Source: Bdellovibrionaceae bacterium UBA2466 (GTDB lineage: Bacteria; Bdellovibrionota; FAC87; UBA2466). Taken from it: a stretch of DNA of 13,455 nucleotides. Location of the stretch: positions 56,157 through 69,611 of the forward strand of contig DDPO01000011.1 in the NCBI GenBank assembly GCA_002342225.1, in the 5' to 3' direction. The notes beneath the pieces were generated by a model. It searched no databases, was not told the origin of the DNA, and saw only the letters and a list, made by a program, of their open reading frames with translations. This document shows positions 7,211-13,455 of the stretch, piece after piece (positions within the stretch are counted from its first letter, which is position 1; each line of letters begins with the position of its first letter). Both the position numbers and the translations under genes were made by a program.

Positions 7211-7903
7211 TTGTTTGGGGGTAGGTTTGTAACCGTAGACTATGTATTGGGCCCCTAATGGAATCCACGAAAGAAGGCGTTCTATTGCTTTTAAAATTTT
7301 GTGACGCCAAGGGAAGTAAAGAATTTGTTTACATGAGATCTTGTCTAGACCTGCCTCTCGTAAAAGTTTTTTTGATTCCAAGGTCTGTAATAAAACTGCG
7401 TCTTGATCAAATTCACAACGAGAGACAATTAAACGGGTGATAGGATTTAATGGGTTGTGCTCGAAAATTACAATGAGCCCACCATTCACGCAAACTCTAG
7501 ACATTTCTTGAGCGACCGCGGAGCGTTGCTCAGCGGGAATGTGATGAAAGACGCAACAAGCGAAAACCACATCGAATTTGGCCTCTTCAAAAGGCAGCTT
7601 TACGCCGTCGTACTTAAAAAATTCGGCACCACGGACCGTTTCCTTTGCCTTCTCAATTGACTCTGACGCAACATCCACTCCGACAAGACTTTTAAAGTTG
7701 CCGATCAATGCGCTTTCCATCAAACCCACGCCGCAACCAACATCCAGTACTCGAAGTTTACTGGTGGCACCAAATTGCTTCAGACAAAGCTGAACTAACT
7801 GGTTTGCTTTCTCAGAGAGAAAAACCTCGTGCTTAACAGCGACAACAGGAATAGCCCTTTGAACTTGTTCCGAGTAGTCCTTGGTGTGGTTATCAAAATT
7901 CAT
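7202..7903 (-). CDS. Class I SAM-dependent methyltransferase, substrate unknown
   Basis: The 233-residue protein has a Rossmann methyltransferase core. The SAM-binding glycine motif VLDVGCGVG is at 52-60 and the acidic residue ending strand beta2 is D77. The motif IV region FDVVFACCVFHHI is at 110-122. After the core comes EHNPLNP at 148-154 and FDQDAVLL at 165-172, a pattern shared by small-molecule or glycan-type methyltransferases of the Methyltransf_11 group. No fused domain or membrane helix is clear. The ATG overlaps the rlmE stop as ATGA, and AAGGGA lies upstream inside the rlmE end, so it is the third gene of the operon. The substrate cannot be told from sequence; it could act on lipid, quinone, glycan or RNA. 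Confidence 0.88.
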   Translation of the reverse strand: MNFDNHTKDYSEQVQRAIPVVAVKHEVFLSEKANQLVQLCLKQFGATSKLRVLDVGCGVGLMESALIGNFKSLVGVDVASESIEKAKETVRGAEFFKYDGVKLPFEEAKFDVVFACCVFHHIPAEQRSAVAQEMSRVCVNGGLIVIFEHNPLNPITRLIVSRCEFDQDAVLLQTLESKKLLREAGLDKISCKQILYFPWRHKILKAIERLLSWIPLGAQYIVYGYKPTPKQLL

Positions 7904-8490
7904 TTTTTTCCCTTAAAGCCTTTTCCAATAAAAAATATTTCACGGCTATGTTTTCGGGTGCTGTCGGGTCTAAGAAGTCGCACCTGCGAAAAGTTTGTTT
8001 TCAGAAGTTTGTTAAACTCCTCGAAAGAATCCCCCATGAACAGTTTGACTACAAAAGTTCCCCCGGTTTTCAGGTGTTTTTCACAAGCGCTAAAGGCCAA
8101 TGAGGCCAGCTCAAAGGAGAGTGCTACATCTCGATCATGAACGCCACTTGTTTTGGGTGCCATGTCACTCAATACCATATCTACTTTACCGGTTCCTACA
8201 TGGGGATTCAAATCTACATCTTCAATCGATTGCTGTAAAAAAACTAGCCTAGGATCTTGAATTTGGATGGGGCTAATATCAATAGCAATTACTTTTCCAT
8301 CTGATTTTGAAAGCTTTTGCAGGCAGTACTGGCTCCAGGAACCGGGAGCTGCGCCTAGGTCCAGAACAATTTTGACACCTGAGAAAATTCTCTCGCGTTT
8401 GTCGATCTCCTCAAGTTTATAAATGGACCGGGCTTCGTAATTTTCTTTTCGAGCTTTTTTTGTATAAGGGTCATCGTTCCAATTTCTCAT
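7900..8490 (-). CDS. rlmE: 23S rRNA (uridine-2552-2'-O) methyltransferase RlmE/FtsJ
   Basis: RlmE methylates the ribose of U2552 in the A loop of 23S rRNA, a late step in 50S maturation. In this 196-residue protein the SAM motif DLGAAPGSWSQ is at 44-54. The catalytic K-D-K-E tetrad is complete: K25 in SIYKLEEI, D109 in SDMAPKTSG, K149 in VVKLF and E184 in SREIFF. The PDSTRKHSRE tail matches E. coli FtsJ closely, and length is typical. Its ATG overlaps the stop of the DUF2400 gene (ATGA, 8487-8490) with no clear ribosome site of its own, so translation is probably coupled. The product is cytoplasmic and is expected to act on the 50S subunit. Confidence 0.95.
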   Translation of the reverse strand: MRNWNDDPYTKKARKENYEARSIYKLEEIDKRERIFSGVKIVLDLGAAPGSWSQYCLQKLSKSDGKVIAIDISPIQIQDPRLVFLQQSIEDVDLNPHVGTGKVDMVLSDMAPKTSGVHDRDVALSFELASLAFSACEKHLKTGGTFVVKLFMGDSFEEFNKLLKTNFSQVRLLRPDSTRKHSREIFFIGKGFKGKK

Positions 8491-9332
8491 GAGAGATTCG
8501 CTTTCTTAAAGTTTTTTTGAATTTCTTTAATGTTACCACCTGACATGGATAAGTGGCAGAGTGCAAAATCATATCTTATAGGATCCTCGGCCGAAATTGT
8601 TCGGAGTCTCTGAGTTGCAGCTTCTACAGCATTCCAATTTGCAGTTTCCTTTTGAATCCATCTCAATTTTTTTAGGGTCTGAATTAAGTGGGTATCTAAA
8701 GGTAACATCAATTCGCGAGGTGAAATCCCCTTCCAGATGCCTAGATCTATGCCATCGTTAGGTCGAACTACCCAACGTAAAAACATATTGAGTCGTTTGC
8801 AGGCGCTACCTTGGTCGGGGTTAGAAAGTAAATATTTTAAGTTTCGGGTACGTTTTTTTGAATCAGCCAACAGGTGTTCGGGGAGCTTCTCCGACCAGAT
8901 ACCCGCGACAAACCTAGAAAGCTTTACTTTCATGTTGCTATCAGCGGTGCCAGAGACTTTCAGAAAAAAATTCTCTAAAGTGCCCTCACGCAACAAAATA
9001 GTTCTCAACCAGTGCGCGAGAATTTCGATGTCTTTACCTGTTGTAAATCGATGTTTAAACGAGGGCCAAAGGCCAAGTGGTTTTTCTGAGATTAAATAGC
9101 TGTAGGGTGATGGGCCTAAGGGAGTTAATAATTTTTCACCACTCTGGAGAATGGTCCTTACGTTACCATAGGAAATAAGCGCTACCAAAAAAGCGACAAT
9201 TTCGCGATCTTTGTTGTCTTTGTAGGGATAGACTAATGATATGGGGTCTAATTTTCGCTCCCGTTCGAGGTGGTAATCCTTAAATGCAGCTTCAAATGAT
9301 AGCCGTATACTTTCATCGAGGGGTTTAGCCAT
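8487..9332 (-). CDS. TIGR02757/DUF2400 family protein
   Basis: A 281-residue member of the TIGR02757 (DUF2400) family, whose function is not established. Family signatures are LDPISLVYPYKDNKD near 28-42, a FLVALISYGNVRTIL segment at 48-62, GSACKRLNMFLRWVVR at 175-190, DGIDLGIW at 193-200, LPLDTHLIQTLKKL at 210-223 and DPIRYDFALCHLSMSG at 250-265. The PLDTH strip with the following helix and the basic KRLNMFLRWVVR resemble the VDTH region of HhH-GPD DNA glycosylases, with D213 at the position of their catalytic Asp. That similarity is my inference and no iron-sulfur cysteine cluster is seen. It is the first gene of a three-gene operon. The ribosome site (TAGGT) is weak. Confidence 0.88.
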   Translation of the reverse strand: MAKPLDESIRLSFEAAFKDYHLERERKLDPISLVYPYKDNKDREIVAFLVALISYGNVRTILQSGEKLLTPLGPSPYSYLISEKPLGLWPSFKHRFTTGKDIEILAHWLRTILLREGTLENFFLKVSGTADSNMKVKLSRFVAGIWSEKLPEHLLADSKKRTRNLKYLLSNPDQGSACKRLNMFLRWVVRPNDGIDLGIWKGISPRELMLPLDTHLIQTLKKLRWIQKETANWNAVEAATQRLRTISAEDPIRYDFALCHLSMSGGNIKEIQKNFKKANLS

Positions 9333-9391
9333 AGCGACATACCTATAGCCGAATTCTTTTCAAAAATCTGTATGAAAAGGTTGGAAGTCGA

Positions 9392-9420
9392 TTTTGTTTC
9401 CGTGGTGAGTTCGTTATAAT
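9392..9420 (+). promoter_or_regulatory. Candidate glpK promoter
   Basis: A perfect -10 TATAAT lies at 9415-9420. The best-spaced -35 is a weak TTTTGT at 9392-9397 (17-base spacer), so an activator may help. Transcription would start near 9427. AGGAGA at 9435-9440, seven bases before the glpK ATG, is a strong ribosome site. I could not recognise a GlpR-type operator. Confidence 0.45.
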
Positions 9421-9447
9421 TCAGCCTAATGCTTAGGAGAGATAGTT

Positions 9448-10941
9448 ATGAGCCCATTGGTATTAGCCATTGATCAAGGTACGACTGGAACAACCGCCCT
9501 TATTTTCGATGAGAATTTAAACGTTTTAGCAAAAACAAACCACGAATTCCCACAGCATTTTCCTGAGCCCTCCTGGGTTGAGCATGACCTCGAAGAAATA
9601 TGGAGTTCAGTTGTTAAAGCAGTGTCCGATGTTTTGCAGATAGCCAACATAAACGGAAAAGATATTTCTGCTATCGGAATTACGAACCAGAGAGAAACTA
9701 CCTGTTTGTGGCATCATGGTCCCGACGCTAAGCCACTTCACCGAGCCATAGTGTGGCAAGATAGAAGAACCCATCAAGCTTGTCAGAAGCTCAAAAAACA
9801 GGGCCTTGAAAAACTTATACACAGGAAAACTGGGTTAGTACTAGATCCCTATTTTAGTGGAACTAAGCTGCAATGGCTATTGACGAACATTCCTCAAGCT
9901 AAAGCTTGGGCTAAAGCCGGACAAATTGCATTTGGGACAATTGAAACTTATCTGCTCTATCGAATGACAGGAGGAACTCACAAAACGGAAGCCTCTAATG
10001 CGAGTAGAACGCTGCTCATGGATATTAAAAGCTGCAAATGGGATAAAGATCTTCTTAAGCTTTTCCAAATTCCTGACCCCATTTTGCCAGAAATTTGTGA
10101 TAACGATGTTGAATTTGGAAGGACCAAAGGTTTTCCGGGTCTGCCAGATGGTGTGCCCATCACTGGAATGATTGGGGATCAACAATCTGCGCTTTTTGGT
10201 CAGGGCTGTTTCTCCAAAGGCACTGCCAAGTGCACTTATGGAACGGGAGCTTTTGCTCTAGTAAATACTGGAACCACACCTATTTTTTCCAAACATAAAC
10301 TCTTAACTACGGTTGGATGGAGAATAGGTAAAAAAACTACTTATGGGATTGAGGGGAGTGCTTTTATAACTGGTGCTGCCGTCCAGTGGCTTCGAGATGG
10401 TTTGGAGCTTTTCGATGAAGCTAGCCAAGTTGAAGCCCTAGCTTCTTCTGTGTCGGATTCGGACGGTGTTGTTTTTGTTCCTGCTCTCTCTGGTATGGGG
10501 GCCCCTCATTGGTTGCCTACGGCGACAGGTCTTATGACTGGTCTTAGTCGGAGGACAACCAAAGCACATGTAGCGAGAGCAACTTTGGAAGGAGTTTCCT
10601 TTCAAGTTAGAGAACTTCTAGAAGCGATGGCCAAAGATTTTGGAAAAAAAATTAAGCTGTGCAAAGTTGACGGGGGTGGCGCTGCTAACGATCTAATGAT
10701 GCAATTCCAAGCCGATCTATTGGGATATCAGTTGGTTCGTTCGGAGATTTTGGAAACCACGGCTTTGGGAGCCGGATTACAAGCAGGGCTTTCAATCGGT
10801 ATTTGGAAGAGTTTAGAAGATATTGAAAAAAGATGGCACGCAGATAAAGTTTACAAGCCGAAAATGTCTTCAAAATTACGAAAACAGGAAATCGCACGTT
10901 GGGATAAAGCGATGAAAGCTGTCACTTTGCTTTCAAAATAA
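9448..10941 (+). CDS. glpK: Glycerol kinase
   Basis: GlpK phosphorylates glycerol with ATP to sn-glycerol 3-phosphate. The 497-residue FGGY-family protein shows DQGTT at 9-13 (phosphate-binding loop), NQRETT at 80-85 and W103 and Y135 (in DPYFSGTK) for glycerol, the catalytic D244 in GDQQ, the ATP-site TYGTGAF at 263-269 and GGG at 409-411. All glycerol and ATP contacts known from E. coli GlpK appear kept. The E. coli fructose-1,6-bisphosphate loop (GGTR) is replaced by LPDGVP, and the EIIA-Glc contact region near the C terminus is different. The HPr-phosphorylated His of Gram-positive enzymes is not seen either. No glpF or glpD gene is next to it. The stop directly abuts the radA stop on the other strand. 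Confidence 0.97.
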   Translation: MSPLVLAIDQGTTGTTALIFDENLNVLAKTNHEFPQHFPEPSWVEHDLEEIWSSVVKAVSDVLQIANINGKDISAIGITNQRETTCLWHHGPDAKPLHRAIVWQDRRTHQACQKLKKQGLEKLIHRKTGLVLDPYFSGTKLQWLLTNIPQAKAWAKAGQIAFGTIETYLLYRMTGGTHKTEASNASRTLLMDIKSCKWDKDLLKLFQIPDPILPEICDNDVEFGRTKGFPGLPDGVPITGMIGDQQSALFGQGCFSKGTAKCTYGTGAFALVNTGTTPIFSKHKLLTTVGWRIGKKTTYGIEGSAFITGAAVQWLRDGLELFDEASQVEALASSVSDSDGVVFVPALSGMGAPHWLPTATGLMTGLSRRTTKAHVARATLEGVSFQVRELLEAMAKDFGKKIKLCKVDGGGAANDLMMQFQADLLGYQLVRSEILETTALGAGLQAGLSIGIWKSLEDIEKRWHADKVYKPKMSSKLRKQEIARWDKAMKAVTLLSK

Positions 10942-12294
10942 TTACAGCTTATCAGCAAGTTCTTGAACGTGGTCGATAGGAATGAGTTCAAGACTTTTAC
11001 AATCTGATATTTCTTTGGCTGTCTTCCTCGGCACAAAAGCTCTTTTGAGCCCAATTCTCTCAGCTTCTTTGAGTCGAATACCCGCTTTTGGTATGCTTCT
11101 GACTTCGCCACCTAGGCCCATTTCGCCGAAAAAAACGGTCCCTGCTGGAACGGCTCGACCGGTGTAGCTTGAGATCAGAGCTGCCGCAACTCCGAGATCG
11201 ATAGCGGTTTCAGTAACTCTCAAACCTCCAGCTAGGTTTACATAGACATCCTGATCAAAAAGTCTAAAGCCCCCACGTTTCTCTAAGATTGCCACTAACA
11301 ATGCGACTCGGTTCGGATCTAAGCCCAAAGCCGTCCTGCGAGGCATAGCTAGCGCGCTTCCTGAAACGAGGGCTTGAACTTCGACGAGAATGGGGCGAGT
11401 TCCCTCGACACTCGCGACGATGACCGATCCCGGGACCGTGTCCGGACGTTCTGATAAAAAAAGCTCTGAAGGATTTGTTACTTGCTTTAACCCCTTGCTA
11501 GCAATTTCAAAAACCCCAATCTCGTTAGTTGATCCAAATCTATTTTTAATGGATCTGAGCAATCGAAAGGATTGTGAAGATGTGCCTTCGAAGTAGAGAA
11601 CCACATCCACCATGTGCTCTAACACTTTGGGGCCAGCGATGGCCCCCTCTTTTGTTACGTGACCTACAAGAAAAGTTGCTAGGTTTCTAGATTTCGCAAT
11701 TGAAATAATTTCATAGGCACATTCTCTTAATTGCCCCACACTACCGGGTTGAGAGTCTAGCTGTTCGCTGTAAATCGTTTGAATGGAGTCAATGATAAGT
11801 AAATTTGGTGAGACCTTATCAATATGCCCGATTATTTTTTCAAGTGTCGTTTCACAAACTACAAGCAAGTTATTAGTATCAACACCCAGCCGTTGGGAGC
11901 GGAGAGCAATTTGAGAAGCAGACTCTTCACCACTCACATAAAGAACTTTTTGTTTAAGACGAGCGTATTGATCGGCGGCTTGTAACAATATGGTCGATTT
12001 TCCAACTCCAGGCTCTCCGCCTAGCAAAATTGCACTTCCTGGAACAAGCCCACCTCCCAGAACGTTATCAAGTTCTGAAAGATCAGAGGGAATTCTTGGA
12101 AAATCTTCAGCAATGATCTCAGAGATTGCTTGCGGCTGTGAGCTGGTAGTGATTATTGATGCCTTTTTTTTGGAGCTGCCTACGCTGCGTTCCTCAACAA
12201 CGCTATTCCACTCCCCACACTCTTGGCACTTACCCATCCATTTTGAGTATTGTTGGCCGCACTGCTGACAGACGTAGATAAACTTCTCTTTCAT
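10942..12294 (-). CDS. radA: DNA repair protein RadA
   Basis: RadA (Sms) is a RecA-like ATPase that promotes branch migration during recombinational repair. The 450-residue protein has the N-terminal C4 zinc finger (C9, C12, C23, C26), Walker A GEPGVGKST at 93-101, Walker B LLIIDS at 165-170, the GHVTKEG segment at 211-217, the RadA-specific KNRFG at 250-254, and a C-terminal Lon-like domain (about 285-450). Length and domain order are normal. The ATG at 12294 sits just before the zinc finger; the upstream sequence lacks a clear ribosome site. It is divergent from the SirB1-like gene, with 188 bases between, and ends with no gap against glpK. Confidence 0.97.
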   Translation of the reverse strand: MKEKFIYVCQQCGQQYSKWMGKCQECGEWNSVVEERSVGSSKKKASIITTSSQPQAISEIIAEDFPRIPSDLSELDNVLGGGLVPGSAILLGGEPGVGKSTILLQAADQYARLKQKVLYVSGEESASQIALRSQRLGVDTNNLLVVCETTLEKIIGHIDKVSPNLLIIDSIQTIYSEQLDSQPGSVGQLRECAYEIISIAKSRNLATFLVGHVTKEGAIAGPKVLEHMVDVVLYFEGTSSQSFRLLRSIKNRFGSTNEIGVFEIASKGLKQVTNPSELFLSERPDTVPGSVIVASVEGTRPILVEVQALVSGSALAMPRRTALGLDPNRVALLVAILEKRGGFRLFDQDVYVNLAGGLRVTETAIDLGVAAALISSYTGRAVPAGTVFFGEMGLGGEVRSIPKAGIRLKEAERIGLKRAFVPRKTAKEISDCKSLELIPIDHVQELADKL

Positions 12295-12482
12295 ATCGGA
12301 CTGTTGTGGCCTTTTGATGCATTCAAGTCAAGCTGCTAGGGTTTGCGTTGCGCCATGGAGAAGCCGCTTTGCAATAACTAAGAGAATTGATTTTTTAATC
12401 AGATTCTATAAACTAAAAATATAGGGCAAGTTTTCCTCAAAAAGTTTTCGCCCTTCAACTTCAATTCCCAAAAAACAATCCT
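12295..12482. other. 188-base divergent intergenic region, radA / SirB1-like gene
   Basis: Both promoters should lie here but neither is a clear match. Visible structures are an imperfect inverted repeat at 12343-12374 (TTGC/GCAA outside, GCG/CGC inside), the small palindrome TGATT-TTTT-AATCA near 12386-12399, and a repeated element at 12424-12453. No ribosome site of normal strength precedes either gene. Confidence 0.4.
12424..12453. repeat. Two AAGTTTTC direct repeats bracketed by GGGC/GCCC
   Basis: AAGTTTTC occurs at 12428-12435 and again at 12442-12449, a 14-base period. GGGC at 12424-12427 and GCCC at 12450-12453 frame the pair. It lies about 30 bases before the SirB1-like start and could be an operator, but nothing proves it. 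Confidence 0.3.
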
Positions 12483-13316
12483 ATGAATGAAATCAAAACG
12501 GAGCTTTTTAAGCTCTTGCGTCGTCACGATCTCTTGCGTGCATCTTTATTCGCAGGACAGGTTCAAACTCCTTCTTTTAATACTACGCCCTACGTAGAAA
12601 GGCTGCTTGAAATGGCTGCTCGGGTTTGGCATCGTGCTTCGCGATACAAACATGATCCGTTGAAAAAATGCGAAGCTATCAATTATGTACTCTACAAGGT
12701 TGAAGGGCTTCAAGGTAAAAGCGAGAAGTATAAGCAGGTTATTGATGACCCGGAGAGGTATTATCTTCATAGAGTTTTGGAGAACAGGATCGGCAGTCCA
12801 CTCACTCTTACAATGATTTATGCCATCATGGCTGAACAAGTGGGCATTGATTATGAAGTCTTAGCCCTTCCCTCTTATTACTTAGTTAAACTCAAGGGAT
12901 TGGCTGATGAACTATATATTGATCCATTCGATTCGGGGAAGGTTTTGGGTCAAGAGGAGTTTCAGAAAAAATTTCGCTCCGCTATGAACCGGAATCGAAT
13001 CTTGTCTACCAATTTGTTCGAGCGGATAAATACCCAACAACTAGTTGCTCGACTTATTCAGCAGTTGAAGCACATCTACATTTTAAAGGGCAATGCTGTT
13101 GAAGCCCTTAGGGCAGTCGAAATGTTAACGTGCATTTTTCCAGAGTCTCCAGAGCTTACTCGCGATCGAGGGATTCTTTATTGCGAGATGGAATATTTTA
13201 CAAAAGCAATGAGCGATTTAAAATCCTATCTAAAAGCAAGACCTACCGCCGATGACGTTAACGAGATAAAAAAGTTAACAACGATGCTTAAAGGATATCG
13301 TGAAATCGTGAACTAA
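12483..13316 (+). CDS. SirB1-family protein (transglutaminase-like core plus TPR-like tail)
   Basis: A 277-residue protein of the SirB1/YchA group, widespread in proteobacteria but without a settled function. The transglutaminase-like core spans about residues 60-150: YYLHRVLENRIGSPLTLTMIY near 93-113, LALPSYYLVKL at 127-137 and YIDPFDSG at 145-152. The C-terminal part (about 185-255) has the TPR-like helices LVARLIQQLKHIYI and the family motif RDRGILY at 227-233. Where most relatives read PGHFLV, with a histidine, this protein reads PSYYLV (130-135), so the usual triad His is missing; no cysteine sits at the nucleophile position either. It is probably not an active enzyme. Only three bases separate its stop from the transketolase stop. 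No clear ribosome site precedes the ATG. Confidence 0.85.
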   Translation: MNEIKTELFKLLRRHDLLRASLFAGQVQTPSFNTTPYVERLLEMAARVWHRASRYKHDPLKKCEAINYVLYKVEGLQGKSEKYKQVIDDPERYYLHRVLENRIGSPLTLTMIYAIMAEQVGIDYEVLALPSYYLVKLKGLADELYIDPFDSGKVLGQEEFQKKFRSAMNRNRILSTNLFERINTQQLVARLIQQLKHIYILKGNAVEALRAVEMLTCIFPESPELTRDRGILYCEMEYFTKAMSDLKSYLKARPTADDVNEIKKLTTMLKGYREIVN

Positions 13317-13319
13317 AAA

Positions 13320-13455
13320 TTAGTCAACTAAGCTCATTACTTTTTGAGTTATTTGATTTGCTGAAAATCCGTATTTTTCGTAGAGTTCATCAGGCGCTCC
13401 CGATTCTCCATAGGTATCTTGGACTCCCAATCGAGTGAGCTTTCCACCCCAACCC
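13320..13455 (-). CDS. tkt: Transketolase, C-terminal end (partial; continues past window)
   Basis: The last 136 bases on the minus strand read as the final 45 codons of a transketolase, ending in TAA at 13320-13322. The segment GVQDTYGESGAPDELYEKYG followed by a helix and a short tail matches the C-terminal domain of transketolase, where FGESAPAELLFEEFGF is the E. coli equivalent. Transketolase moves two-carbon units between sugar phosphates using thiamine diphosphate, in the pentose phosphate pathway. The catalytic domains lie outside the window, so completeness cannot be judged. It converges on the SirB1-like gene with a three-base gap. Confidence 0.85.
   Translation of the reverse strand, partial: GWGGKLTRLGVQDTYGESGAPDELYEKYGFSANQITQKVMSLVD

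Noticed and set aside
8737..9099. 120-codon plus-strand frame inside the DUF2400 gene
   Set aside because: It lies wholly opposite a well-conserved family protein and its own translation shows no domain.
10851..11111. 86-codon minus-strand frame spanning the glpK/radA junction
   Set aside because: It crosses the ends of two firmly identified genes and resembles nothing known.
1..13455. Defence island, secretion system or biosynthetic cluster
   Set aside because: Gene by gene the window is housekeeping plus a few small orphans; no nuclease-helicase set, toxin-antitoxin pair, NRPS/PKS or secretion component is present.

Overview
This is an ordinary, densely packed chromosomal segment from a Gram-negative bacterium with moderately low GC. 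An outer-membrane-type lipoprotein signal, a NudL-type Nudix enzyme, an RlmE methyltransferase and a SirB1-like protein all point to a Gram-negative cell. The mix of housekeeping genes and small secreted orphans suggests Bdellovibrionota or another former deltaproteobacterial group. That placement is an inference from gene style, not a proof. I see no insertion sequence, integrase, prophage gene, CRISPR array or rRNA.

Layout. The window opens inside a tRNA-Phe gene (GAA). Two plus-strand genes follow: a small lipocalin-like protein and an exported protein of unknown function. They converge on a minus-strand pair, a lipoprotein with a zinc-protease-like HEARH motif (1496-2350) and an exported partner (942-1499). 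The class I ribonucleotide reductase operon nrdA-nrdB follows on the minus strand (2532-5865), with a 310-base leader region upstream of nrdA. Next come a HIT/HINT-family gene (minus) and a divergent CoA-pyrophosphatase-type Nudix gene (plus). A minus-strand operon of three overlapping genes comes next (TIGR02757/DUF2400, rlmE, class I methyltransferase; 7202-9332). Divergent from it is glpK (glycerol kinase). radA (minus) abuts the end of glpK. A SirB1-like gene with a transglutaminase-like core and TPR-like tail is divergent from radA. The window ends in the 3' end of a transketolase gene (minus).

How the genes relate. nrdA and nrdB make one enzyme for deoxyribonucleotide synthesis, and RadA acts in recombinational repair. 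RlmE modifies 23S rRNA and is translationally coupled to two less understood proteins. GlpK and transketolase belong to central carbon metabolism. The HIT and Nudix proteins are nucleotide or cofactor housekeeping hydrolases. Three gene pairs share ATGA stop/start overlaps. All four convergent gene ends overlap, abut or lie three bases apart, leaving no room for ordinary terminators between them.

No clearly new multi-gene system stands out. The items most worth a second look are the HEARH lipoprotein with its coupled exported partner and hairpin-rich leader, the SirB1-like protein that lacks the expected histidine, and the DUF2400-rlmE-methyltransferase operon.
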